A stretch of 64,000 nt of DNA. Source: Rugalucina vietnamica. Its lineage: Eukaryota; Mollusca; Bivalvia; Lucinida; Lucinidae. This document shows positions 1 to 8,717 of this stretch, piece by piece. The DNA lies in NCBI GenBank assembly GCA_964017185.1, contig OZ024872.1:59079817-59143816 (forward strand), read 5' to 3'. The stretch's first letter is position 1, and each line of letters begins with the position of its first letter. The translations under genes were made by a program, and so were the position numbers. Below the pieces are notes generated by a model. It was not told where the DNA came from, did not search any database, and saw only the letters and a program-made list of their open reading frames with translations.

Positions 1-28
1 CCGAACTTTAAGATATTTTGAAAAGTTA

Positions 29-64
29 AGCGCACTGTGCGCTAATTAGAACGAATACGGTATA
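29..64. repeat. Terminal-repeat-like dispersed motif, copy 1
   Basis: The core TAATTAGAACGAATACGGTAT follows a short GCGCACTGTGCGC palindrome. Related copies lie near 34454-34495 and, inverted, near 38508-38545. A sequence repeated in both orientations suggests the end of an inverted-repeat transposon whose other end lies outside the window. No target duplication can be assigned. Confidence 0.35.
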
Positions 65-320
65 TTAATCAGTCGTATATATTATCCTCAACACCGCTAG
101 CAGTCGGTCGTAATGCCCATGCTGAAGCCAACAAGATCTTGTCCTTCTATTTCTCCTTCTGTGAAATATGCAGCCTGTGCACCAAGTAAGGCATGATGTC
201 ATTGAAGGAGAGCAAGTTGCAAGAGTACATCTCTGTTCATGTTTTCGATTTCGATATGATTTAAATAAAAGCGAAAGCAATTGCTTGAGGGTACGGGACA
301 ATTGAAACAAAATTAATAAA

Positions 321-830
321 ACGTGGAGGACGTAGTTCGAACCTGGTGTGAACGTGATAAGAACCTACTAAGGACGTGTTAGGAACCGCTAGGACGTGAT
401 AAGAACGCAGTGCAGTCTTCTAGGACGCGGTAAGGACGTACAAGAAGCGTGGTATGGTCTTGTCGAGAACTTGATGGACGTAGCGAGGACGTAGAGAAGA
501 CGTAGTAGAAGCGTAGCGAGGTCTTGATGGTCTGCAACAAATTTGCATCGCGTCCACGAAGACCGCACTACGTTTGTACCACGTTCTTTCTACGTCCTAC
601 AAGTTCCTACTACGTCCTTACCACGTCCTTAATACGTCCTTACTGCGTTCTAATTCCACCCCGTCCTCGCCACGTTTCTTTTGAGCATGTTCAAAATTTG
701 ACCAAGACCTCCGCGTCCATCAAGATCTCGCTACGTCCTTACTACGTTCCTACCACGTCCTACAAGACCGTACCACGTCCTCACTACGTCCTTAATTTTT
801 AGGACGTAGTAAGGACGTAGTGAGAACGTG
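321..830. repeat. Degenerate 11-bp-period GGACGTAGTA motif array with strand switches
   Basis: The tract is built from degenerate copies of an 11-mer close to GTAGTAAGGAC. From about 321 to 530 the motif reads on the plus strand, from about 550 to 795 on the minus strand, and from 796 it reads plus again. Successive GAC cores are 11 bp apart with occasional 9-bp steps. The block GTAGCGAGGTCTTGATGG at 511-530 recurs inverted around 712-733, so the region can fold back. It has no credible coding content. Architecture resembles the arrays at 50941-52146 and 57869-59702, but no terminal inverted repeats were found, so mobility is inference. Confidence 0.7.
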
Positions 831-1327
831 GCCCGGTGTAGACGTAACATTAACTCGTGTCAGCATTCAATGTTACTCGAGTTACTTGTGTTACTCGGAG
901 TGCTGAATGCAAATGGTGATTTTATCAGAAATAGTGATAGTTCTTTTCCATATTTTTGTATGTGCAGTTGGAACATCAGACACAGATTAATTTGTGCCCA
1001 AATATGCACTTTTAGAGGTCTCAGCAAATTGCTTATCAGCCATTTTCATGATTTCAAGTTGATTCCCGGTTTGCTTCAGTTTCCATTACTGTGGAATAGC
1101 CTCCACATGGTGCACTAGGTCACTCACTATGGCATGACCTTATCCACTGAATAACATAGATGTGATGCGATATATGAACGTTCGTTGAGCTACGGGCGTG
1201 GCAGCTACTTCGGTCATGCAGCCCAAAGACGTTTCTTTTGGGTCACATTTTTATGTATATACCGTAATTTTACCAAATCTGTCATTTGTCCTATGTAAAT
1301 GTATACACCCTATATACTGTCGGATGC
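831..1327. other. No recognisable feature
   Basis: Short open frames occur here but have no recognisable motif or codon pattern. I see no RNA gene and no clear repeat structure. Confidence 0.5.
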
Positions 1328-1560
1328 AACCAAATTCTTACAGCGCAGATTGTTGCAATATCACAAGACACATGCCGAAAGGGAATGTGTTGACTGGAAG
1401 CCGGATAAATTAGGCAACAACCTACAACACAGCAATGAACTTTTCACTGTAGGTTGTTGCTCAATCGATCTGACTACCAATCAGTAAACTCCATTTTTTG
1501 TCAGGTTTCGTGTGTCGCTGCATCAATCTGCGCTGTAAGAATTTGATTGAATCCAGCGGT
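1328..1560. repeat. Foldback (inverted-repeat) miniature element
   Basis: An outer arm at 1328-1352 (AATTCTTACAGCGCAGATTG) pairs with 1528-1552 (CAATCTGCGCTGTAAGAATT). An inner pair, CAACAACCTAC and GTAGGTTGTTG, lies at about 1413-1460. The nested arms make a hairpin of about 230 bp. A related sequence is at 44990-45165, so this is a family and not a chance palindrome. Confidence 0.6.
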
Positions 1561-2133
1561 ATACGGCGGGGTAAATTTCGCCCAATTTGACCTTGCTGTA
1601 CCATAGTTGGTTTGTTTGAATTTAAGGCTTTACGTCCCAGTCAACAACAATTCAGTCATGTCTGGACGGGGCCGCCGCTTCCCGGGTATTTAACAAGAAG
1701 AGTTAATGTACGTTGCTTAAGGACACAACCCGGTGCCACCGGTGAGGATAGAAAGGTAAAGAAATAACCTTTAATAATCAAGAAAGTCAGATGGTCAGTC
1801 CTAAAAGGGAATAAGTCACGATTAACGACCGACATTAACATTGTCACATTTTTAAACAACAAATCACTGCCAGCACGAATTAACAGAATTTGAGGCTAAC
1901 GCACAAGCAGGCTGAAAAAAAAAACAACAAACAGATCCACTGCTGATACGAATAACATAAAATGCAGAAATGCGTATCAGTAAGAAGGTTTATTTTCATA
2001 AATTTAAAGTAGTTCCCCTTGGGGTGTTACTACCCAATCGCTGGGCCTATAAACGAGGACATATAAGACAGTATATAAAGTTTCAGGTGAGCGCTCTCAT
2101 GGCCATTGGTCCTCTAGAATATACCTGGTAAAC
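1561..2133. other. No recognisable feature
   Basis: AT-rich sequence without a recognisable gene. I see no inverted repeat or tandem structure of note. Confidence 0.45.
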
Positions 2134-2290
2134 TGAGGCTATGTGGTAGCGCGTCGGACTCCAGAGCGAGAAGTCAGGAATTCGAACACCATGATCATCT
2201 TGTAGTGTCTTTGGACGTGACACTTAATCTCCCCAAAGTATATGCCAACTACCCCGGAAGCGGTGGCAATGAAAAATTATTGACTAGGAC
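2134..2290 (+). mobile_element. tRNA-derived SINE-like sequence
   Basis: A box-A-like stretch TGGTAGCGCGTCGGACTC is followed about 25 bp later by a box-B-like GGAATTCGAACACC. This spacing is that of the internal RNA polymerase III promoter of tRNA-derived SINEs. The acceptor stem cannot be folded convincingly, so it is not a functional tRNA. Confidence 0.5.
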
Positions 2291-2552
2291 GTTACACAAC
2301 AACACCATTCAATCTCGATATTCGCAATTCAACGTCAAAACATGGTTATGACTTGAACCACTTTCAGATCATGGAACAACTTTGAGTGCTGGAGAATATT
2401 TTTAAAGGATTTTACCAATATATGGACGTTGCGGCCGCCTTTGGCATGGGCCGTTTATATACATGCCAATGAGGCTTCATATTTTTCTAAAATATGAGTG
2501 ATGTTTGAAAAACTGCAATTTGTAGTTTCACGGCAATCACTAATATTTCCTT
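2291..2552. repeat. Diverged fragment related to the Helitron-like tandem unit
   Basis: Phrases such as TTTACCAATATATGG, GCCGCCTTTGGCATGGGCC and a TGAGGCTTCATAT block echo the units found at 28985-30330, 32341-33886 and 45883-46733 in the same order. The match is weak and no ends are visible. Confidence 0.35.
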
Positions 2553-2725
2553 AGAAGCCTCCGTGGCATGGTGGCCAAGCTACTGGCCTTGTAAATCAGG
2601 GGTCGTGTGTTCGATCCCGGGCTTCTCCAGTCTTTCGGATGAGACTTTAAACCGAGGCCCCTTCTCCATATGACCTGACAGCTGTTGAGTGGGAAGTAAA
2701 ACACCAATCAAACAAAGAAACAAAC
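2553..2725 (+). mobile_element. tRNA-Thr-derived SINE
   Basis: The head at 2553-2629 can form a 7-bp acceptor stem, AGAAGCC with GGCTTCT, followed by CCA. Its anticodon region CTTGTAAATCAGG resembles tRNA-Thr (TGT), and box B is GTTCGATCCC. The body contains TTTCGGATGAGACTTTAAACC, a block shared with the SINE at 45385-45560, and ends in a CAAA-rich tail. The D arm is irregular and the tail typical of a SINE, so this is a retroposed repeat and not a tRNA gene. Confidence 0.7.
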
Positions 2726-3017
2726 TAATATTTCCGAAAATATTTCCAGATGTCGTTCGCAGTTAACGGACGGCTCATCGGAACTAAAATTGCAATTTGG
2801 TGATGACGCTATGTAATTGCTCAAAATATTACTGGACTTTACAAAATTACTACAGTTGTTGAGTTTAAAATGAATATATATACATGTACATATTTTAAAC
2901 AACAAACGGTAATCCGTTTGGGAACGATTTTCACACAAGTGCGTCTGGCACTGGCAATGATTCAGGTGAACGCTAGCGTTTTACACTTGTCGGTCTAGCA
3001 CTTTAATTTCCCAACAA

Positions 3018-3084
3018 GAAAGGGTCGAAGATGATGCGGAATATGAAATTACCGGGTCGAAGATGACACGGAATATGAAATTAC
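3018..3084. repeat. Two tandem copies of a ~32-bp unit
   Basis: GGGTCGAAGATGA...GCGGAATATGAAATTACC is repeated twice head to tail with one or two differences. It immediately precedes the CCCGATG motif array. Confidence 0.65.
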
Positions 3085-3144
3085 CTTGATCAAAAATAGC
3101 TCTAGAGTGTTTATAATCGGAAATTAATGCAATAAGTTTTGATT

Positions 3145-3640
3145 GCCCGATGACTCACAAAATTCGCCCCGTTGTCTCACACAACTTGCCCGATGCCTCA
3201 CATTATGTAAATGCACCTAGCATTAAATCCCTTTGCAATGCTTGGCGAGATTTTATTTTTTGTGGGAATTTTCCAGTATACTATTATTCATTTGCAAATA
3301 CCAACGTGACCTTCTTGGTCCATTTCTTTTACTAGAAAATCAAACGAAAATGTGTTTTCGTGACCTTGAAAGGCATGCCCTCTAAAATGGGGCGCACAAT
3401 CACGCGTTTCTTGGAATATTTATTTACAAACTGTTTACATAATAAAGAACAATAATGATTTCTACAGCTCCTGCAGCAAACAGAATTTTGACATACAACG
3501 TCACCCAGCCATGTCGGAACAAAACAAAAAGAAAATTAAAACTACGTACCGTGTCGCCATTGTAAATCCCGATGTGTCACCGACACCTCGCCCGATGGTT
3601 CACATTTTTCCGATTAACCCCCGTTGATTCACCGCTTTTC
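3145..3640. repeat. Dispersed array of CCCGATGNNTCAC motifs
   Basis: A 13-bp motif of the form CCCG(A/T)TGNNTCAC occurs six times in one orientation, at about 3147, 3167, 3188, 3571, 3591 and 3619. Copies cluster at the two ends of the segment with about 370 bp between clusters. Such subterminal motif clusters are typical of transposase binding sites in non-autonomous DNA transposons, but no terminal inverted repeat is visible, so the role is inference. Confidence 0.5.
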
Positions 3641-4192
3641 TAATACACCGTTTCCATAGGTTGAATAAGACCGCTGTCAAAACAGTAAATGTATAAAAGG
3701 CAATAGCATCTTTGTTTTCAAACAGGGAATAACAATGTCTGATTCGGATTTATTTTCCCTAATGTGGTCTTAATACGGCCTTTGTATTTCCTTTCTTCGT
3801 TTCAATTCATATTTAATATCATTCTCTACTTATGGAAATAATTATTTGTTAGTACGTGGAATGTTCACAATTCATCAATGCGTCCATTATCCACTCCAAT
3901 GTTTAATGTGGCTATTTCTAGCAAAACGTAATGGGGAAATGTATGAAGTAATTTCTAAACTTTAATACTCTGTGACAGTATTGTCTGCTTTGAGTTCAAC
4001 TGGTCCTTAAATCTTTATTCATTACATGGAGAAAATGGAAACTGTAGACACGTGATTGAATTACGAAAACTATTTCAATAGCTGTTCACCATAATTGTTT
4101 CCATGCTGAATATTTAAGTCTAAGACACCTTCCACTTAGATGCCGAGCTTAGGTTTTTGTTTTTCTTTATTTTTGTGTTATACATGTATGTA
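3641..4192. other. No recognisable feature
   Basis: AT-rich sequence. I see no open frame, RNA gene or repeat that I can support. Confidence 0.45.
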
Positions 4193-4788
4193 CAGGGTGT
4201 CCCAAAAAACGTAGCCGCTATAAAAAAAGTGCATAGCTTTTTAAGTATAACAGATATAACCAAGGTATTTTACACAGTGGTAGTGCTATTATAACTGATT
4301 CTCAATATGACATCCATTTAGCTAAGTGGTGCTTCATTAGCAAGTGACGTCATAACAAATTTGTGATGTCATTTCCTATTATCTGCTGCAACTTGCATTC
4401 CTGGAAATGGAAAGCAGTAACAAGATGCAATACCCGATCATTTTTCAAGCTTTTATTCTGCTTTAAAAAAGGATATATAGTGGGGGAAGTAATGTTGACC
4501 ATCAGAAATTCAAAAGAGTTTTTAAAAATGGACAAAAAGTGATGAAAAATGGAAATTTTATTCCAAAATAAGAGTGAACGACCATCAAATGTGTCATGTA
4601 AAAATTTTCATTACTCCGAAAGCGGCTATTTACATTAATGGTGGTCATTTCAGATATAAGTCGTAGTATGCAGTTGCAATTGATATATATCTAAAGACAT
4701 TGTTTTAAAAGTTTGAATGAGTTACCTGTAAAAATGAAACAAAAAGTAAACATATATTGTAGCGGCTACGTTTTTTCGGGACACCCTG
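4193..4788. mobile_element. Mariner/Tc1-type non-autonomous element (596 bp)
   Basis: The ends are near-perfect inverted repeats of about 28 bp, beginning CAGGGTGTCCCAAAAAACG at the left and matching inverted at the right with one difference. The element is flanked by TA on both sides (4191-4192 and 4789-4790), the target duplication of Tc1/mariner transposons. It has no transposase frame and would have to be mobilised in trans. Confidence 0.85.
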
Positions 4789-5009
4789 TACAAGCTTATG
4801 CATAAAGGTCGAACAAGTGGGTATCATACAATTATCAAACCCAGTGTGTAGCGTAAAACTGGGTAAGTATAAAACGTCATACACGTATATGAATTAAAAA
4901 TTTAACTGATTTAGGTACCCATTAGTCCATCACAAAGAGTATAAATATAGAAAGTGCGATACATTGTTTGATTTCTTTCAACATGCCGGCTTACCTTTAC
5001 ATTGATCGC

Positions 5010-5042
5010 ACTGCTTATCACTGTAATACAGTGATAAGCAGT
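5010..5042. repeat. Perfect short palindrome
   Basis: Arms of 15 bp (ACTGCTTATCACTGT and its exact complement) are separated by AAT. It abuts the inverted-repeat element that begins just downstream, and its right arm may belong to that element's terminus. Confidence 0.7.
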
Positions 5043-5050
5043 TCTCTGAG

Positions 5051-5489
5051 ATTTTGGGTCTTGTGGAGGTAGGACGTTGACATCACAAAACGCGTAAGTT
5101 GACGTCACAAAACTGCATGCGACGTTAATTGGATGTTTGCGCACTCAGTCACTAGTTTGAAAACGCCGTCTAAAATGAAGGGTAAGAAGTTTCTAGCAAG
5201 ACCTTGGAAATCTTGATTCAACAATATTTAGACAACATTCACTGTGAAGGAAAACCGAACAGGACACGGTAACTCAGTATTACAAACGTTTTTCCAAGGC
5301 TAATTAATTTATTTACCAATATGGTGCAACTCTATGGTGCAAACTGAGGGTGGTTCGAGTTTTCTTTAATTTTGTCATTAATGGTTAGTGCTATTTATTA
5401 AAGCTTTTGGACATTGATTGTAAGCATATTATAAATAGAAAAAATGTTAAAAACTAAATTTTGACTTTTGACTCCACAAGACCCAAAAT
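5051..5489. mobile_element. Inverted-repeat miniature element (439 bp)
   Basis: The ends carry an 18-bp perfect inverted repeat (ATTTTGGGTCTTGTGGAG at 5051-5068, complement at 5472-5489). Imperfect similarity continues about 12 bp outward on each side. No target duplication is clear and no coding content is present. Confidence 0.65.
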
Positions 5490-5614
5490 GCCAGATACTG
5501 TCACAATCATTATTGTTTTAAATAATGCGTTTCCATTACGGTACAAAGACATGTCCACGTGCTGGAAACTGTACGAAATAAGCAGATCCACCCCTCTGCT
5601 TATGTTTACAAATG

Positions 5615-5760
5615 ATTCATGGTAATATGGCTATGCCATTTTAGCACGAACAGGTAAAAAACGATACACAACTGTAATCAGTACCAATGCATTCTAGCAC
5701 CTCGGATAGCGTTGCATGTTGAAATAAGTAGTAATATTTAAAACTTTGTGGAAAATACGT
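5615..5760. mobile_element. Foldback element, left part (split by the LTR element)
   Basis: Read in reverse complement, this stretch matches 12478-12631 closely over about 140 bp, including TTCATGGTAATATGGCTATG against the region around 12610-12630. Together with 12305-12631 it makes an almost complete palindrome of about 470 bp into which the LTR retrotransposon inserted. No protein is encoded. Confidence 0.75.
5757..5760. other. Target site duplication of LTR element, left copy (ACGT)
   Basis: ACGT directly precedes the TGTTAT start of the 5' LTR and is repeated directly after the 3' LTR at 12305-12308. A 4-bp duplication fits Ty3/gypsy integrases. Confidence 0.85.
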
Positions 5761-6112
5761 TGTTATATATAATTGATTCAATAATATTGATTCTTTTAAA
5801 AGCTATTACTTATAATTTATATATATATAATCAAAGGGGAGTAACCCAATTAATTAATATATATTTCTTTTTATGTTTCTACAATTTATTATCTAGAACT
5901 TTGTAGAAGAATGTCATTGATTATTTTTATCACTGTTATATAATTTAGAAGTATAGAAAATTCTATGAGCACTTTGTGGATAATTCCAGATGAAAATGGA
6001 GTGAGTGTTTTTTTTTTTACCATAAGTTAAAAATATATTTGGACTATGTATACTACTGAGATCTCGAAGGGTCTAGTGGACTCTCGTTTAGTCTTGATGG
6101 TCGTTGCGGCCT

Positions 6113-6154
6113 TGAATTCTCTCTGGAGAATTCTAAATTCTCTTTGGAGAATTT
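6113..6154. promoter_or_regulatory. Tandem AATTCTC/GAGAATT palindromes in U3
   Basis: AATTCTC-TCT-GGAGAATT and AATTCTC-TTT-GGAGAATT follow one another with almost no spacer, roughly 90-130 bp upstream of the TATA box. Paired palindromes in U3 suggest a binding site for a dimeric regulator. This is inference from symmetry only. Confidence 0.4.
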
Positions 6155-6239
6155 AAAAGAACTTTCGTTTAGTTCGTTTCTTTTCTAGAGAAAAGTTTAT
6201 TATATCATTCTCTAGAAACCTGTAGAATTTCCTTAGATG

Positions 6240-6264
6240 TATAAATATAGGTCCCAATTCAGTC
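6240..6264 (+). promoter_or_regulatory. LTR core promoter (TATA and initiator-like)
   Basis: TATAAATA is followed by TCAGTC, which fits the arthropod-type initiator TCAGTY. The spacing is slightly short for a classical TATA-initiator pair. It would mark the U3/R boundary. Confidence 0.5.
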
Positions 6265-6567
6265 TTAGGCATTCAGAAATTTGAAGTGATTTAAAGTATA
6301 TAATTTTGGTTGTTTCACTAGTGTTTTGTGTGGATTAAAATATACATGTGCTCATATTCTGGTTACTGGATTGTGGACTTACATTTGAGGGACAAGGACT
6401 TATTTGACATTAACTTTGTAAGTTATTTATTTATTTATTTACTTATCTGTTTGTTTGTTTTTATGTATTTGCAACATTTATTTGTTTGATTAAATATTGT
6501 TAAGTTTAAATTACTTGGTTTTTTTTTTCGCTGTACCTGTCTAGTTACGCTAGGTCGTAACAGATTT

Positions 6568-6587
6568 TGGGGGCTCTGAGCCGGGAT
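6568..6587 (+). other. Primer binding site, tRNA-Pro-like
   Basis: TGGGGGCTCTGAGCCGGGAT starts 6 bases after the LTR. Its first nine bases and last seven match the complement of a tRNA-Pro 3' end as used by murine gammaretroviruses, with a 2-base expansion between. The exact primer is inference. Confidence 0.6.
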
Positions 6588-6662
6588 TGAACATTTTGTG
6601 CACCTATTTTATTCTGAATTTGAAAAGATATTTATTGTTTGTCATACCAGCAAAAAGCAACC

Positions 6663-8717
6663 ATGTCATTCAAACTTGAAGATTTCATTGCTGCGCCTTC
6701 TCAAGAGCTGTTAAACTTGGCCAAAAAGAGTGATCTTTTAGACATTGCTAGTCATTATAGCATACCTGATGTCAAAACATCTATGTTAAAACGTGAAATT
6801 AAGAATGTTATCATTCAGTTTCTTGTTGATGAGGAATTTTTTGAACCCTCAGCTACATCTCTAATTATGGTCTCACAAACCGACATACAGTTGAAAGAGT
6901 TAGAATTAAAAAGGCATCTTGAACTGGAAAAATTCAGATTAGAATTTGAAGAAAAAAGAAGGGCAGATAAGGAAGAAAGGGAAGAAAGAATGCAAAAAGA
7001 AAAGTTAGAGCTTGAAAAACAAAAGTTAGCATTTGAAGAAAGGGAAAGAGAAAAACAAAGAGAAATGGAAGAAAGAGAGAAAGAAAAACAAAGAGAGTTT
7101 GAAAGAGAAAAGTCGGAAAAACAAATAGAGTTAGAAGAAAGGCTTTTAAAAGAAAAATTAGATATGGAAGAAAGAGAAAAGGCAAAGCAAAGGGAAATGG
7201 AAGAACGAGAAAAGGAAAAACACAGAGAAATGTTAAAAGAAATAGAACTTGAAAAAGAAAGAATGCATTATGATATTAAAATGAAAGAGCTTGAATTAAG
7301 CAGTAAATCAATGCCTCCTGTGTCTTTTGATCCTAGTAAAGTATTTGATGTTACAAAGCATATCAGGCTCGTTCCTCCATTTCAAGAAAAAGAAGTAGAT
7401 AAGTATTTTTTACATTTTGAGAAGGTAGCAGAAAATTTGAAATGGCCAAAAGAGCATTGGACCTTGCTTCTACAGAGTGTTGTTATTGGTAAAGCTCGAG
7501 AAATTTACACTCAGCTTCCACTTGATCAAAGTTCAGATTATGACACAGTCAAAAATCTGATTCTTAAGGCTTTTGAATTAGTACCTGAAGCTTACAGGCA
7601 GAAATTCAGAAATTGTAGGAAAGAACATGATCAAACCCATGTAGAATTTGCTAGAACTAAGGAGCAATTATTTGATAGGTGGTGTTCTTCAAAGGATGTA
7701 AAGTCTGATCATGCAAAATTAAGACAGCTCATGCTTGTTGAAGAGTTCAAACGATGCATACACTCTGATGTCAAATCTTTTCTTGACGAAAGGGAAGTAG
7801 AAACTTTAGATGTAGCAGCACGATTAGCTGATGATTATGCTTTGACTCATAAGGTGTCTTTTGTAAATAAGCCTTACAAGAAACCTTTTAACCCTCAATT
7901 TAAACCTAATACACCTCAGTCAAAACCATTTAACCCTCAACAGAGAAATAATTCTCCTCAACCTAATCCACAACCACAAGCTGGACTAACAGCTGATAGT
8001 TCCAGTCCTTCACATAATCCTAAAAATAAAGATACTAGTGAAAACAAAGGTCAAAGATCCTCATACTCACCCCGGCTGTTTTGCAATTATTGCAAAGGTG
8101 ACGGTCACGTTATTTCTGAATGTGAAACTTTGAAAAGAAGAAAAGAGAGACAAAATCAAAATAATTCTAGACCAACAGGTCTTACTTCTTTAAGGTCAAA
8201 ACCACAGTCGATTATTCAGGATGAAAATCCTATTTTGGCCAAAACGTCTGCGACTGATTGTATTATGGAGATTTATGAACCATTCTTATCAGAAGGTTTT
8301 GTGTCACTTACTAGTGATTCTGCCCAGTCTACCCCTATTAAAATCTTACGAGATACCGGAGCTTCTCAGTCTCTTATTTTAGCAGATACCCTGCCTTTTT
8401 CCGAGAAGACTTCAACTGGGACAAGTGTCCTTATTCAGGGAGTAGAGTGTGGATTTGTTAATGTACCGCTCCATAACATTTATTTGTCTTCAGACTTAGT
8501 TTCTGGTCCTGTGGCTGTAGGTATTAGGCCTTCTTTACCTTTTAAAGGTGTTCACTTGCTATTAGGCAATGACTTAGCCGGAGATAAGGTTGTGGTAAAC
8601 CCACTTTTGACCAATACACCTTGTGAGGATCAATTGCCTGATCCCATTGAGCAGGAAATTCCTGATCTTTACCCTTCATGTGCCGTTACAAGGGCTATGG
8701 CAAAAAAGTCAAATTGA
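6663..8717 (+). CDS. Gag-protease polyprotein of the LTR element
   Basis: The frame encodes about 684 residues. The start chosen is the ATG at 6663, in the context GCAACCATGT; the frame is open slightly further upstream but only from a TTG. Residues of roughly 65-220 are an extremely E/K/R-rich predicted coiled coil. A gag-like capsid segment follows, then a Q/N/P-rich linker, then one zinc knuckle (CNYCKGDGHVISEC, C-x2-C-x4-H-x4-C) near residue 474 for RNA packaging. A retropepsin active-site motif, RDTGAS, lies near residue 564. The frame stops at TGA 8715-8717 just after a slippery heptamer that would shift ribosomes into pol. It is intact. Confidence 0.88.
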   Translation: MSFKLEDFIAAPSQELLNLAKKSDLLDIASHYSIPDVKTSMLKREIKNVIIQFLVDEEFFEPSATSLIMVSQTDIQLKELELKRHLELEKFRLEFEEKRRADKEEREERMQKEKLELEKQKLAFEEREREKQREMEEREKEKQREFEREKSEKQIELEERLLKEKLDMEEREKAKQREMEEREKEKHREMLKEIELEKERMHYDIKMKELELSSKSMPPVSFDPSKVFDVTKHIRLVPPFQEKEVDKYFLHFEKVAENLKWPKEHWTLLLQSVVIGKAREIYTQLPLDQSSDYDTVKNLILKAFELVPEAYRQKFRNCRKEHDQTHVEFARTKEQLFDRWCSSKDVKSDHAKLRQLMLVEEFKRCIHSDVKSFLDEREVETLDVAARLADDYALTHKVSFVNKPYKKPFNPQFKPNTPQSKPFNPQQRNNSPQPNPQPQAGLTADSSSPSHNPKNKDTSENKGQRSSYSPRLFCNYCKGDGHVISECETLKRRKERQNQNNSRPTGLTSLRSKPQSIIQDENPILAKTSATDCIMEIYEPFLSEGFVSLTSDSAQSTPIKILRDTGASQSLILADTLPFSEKTSTGTSVLIQGVECGFVNVPLHNIYLSSDLVSGPVAVGIRPSLPFKGVHLLLGNDLAGDKVVVNPLLTNTPCEDQLPDPIEQEIPDLYPSCAVTRAMAKKSN
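8702..8708 (+). promoter_or_regulatory. -1 ribosomal frameshift slippery site (A AAA AAG)
   Basis: In the gag frame the codons read GCA AAA AAG TCA AAT TGA. The heptamer A AAA AAG matches the X XXY YYZ rule. A -1 slip yields ...KVKLNDG, exactly the start of the pol frame, three codons before the gag stop. A weak stem (ACTGAC/GTCAGT) lies about 35-60 bases downstream. Confidence 0.75.

Larger units (their letters stand above)
5761..6562 (+). repeat. 5' LTR (802 bp)
   Basis: It begins TGTTATATAT and ends CGTAACA, the canonical TG...CA boundaries. U3 contains two consecutive imperfect palindromes (6113-6154). A TATAAATA at 6240-6247 is followed by an initiator-like TCAGTC at 6259-6264. The 3' copy is almost identical. 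Confidence 0.95.

Noticed and set aside
2553..2629. Functional tRNA-Thr gene
   Set aside because: The D arm is irregular and the sequence continues into a SINE body and tail shared with another copy; the tRNA-like segments at 43464, 48321, 52572 and 62717 were treated likewise.
6639..6662. Upstream extension of gag to a TTG codon
   Set aside because: The first codon is TTG; the ATG at 6663 has a better initiation context and is the likely start.
6934..7185. Antisense open frame rich in Phe and Leu
   Set aside because: It is the shadow of the E/K-rich coiled coil of gag.
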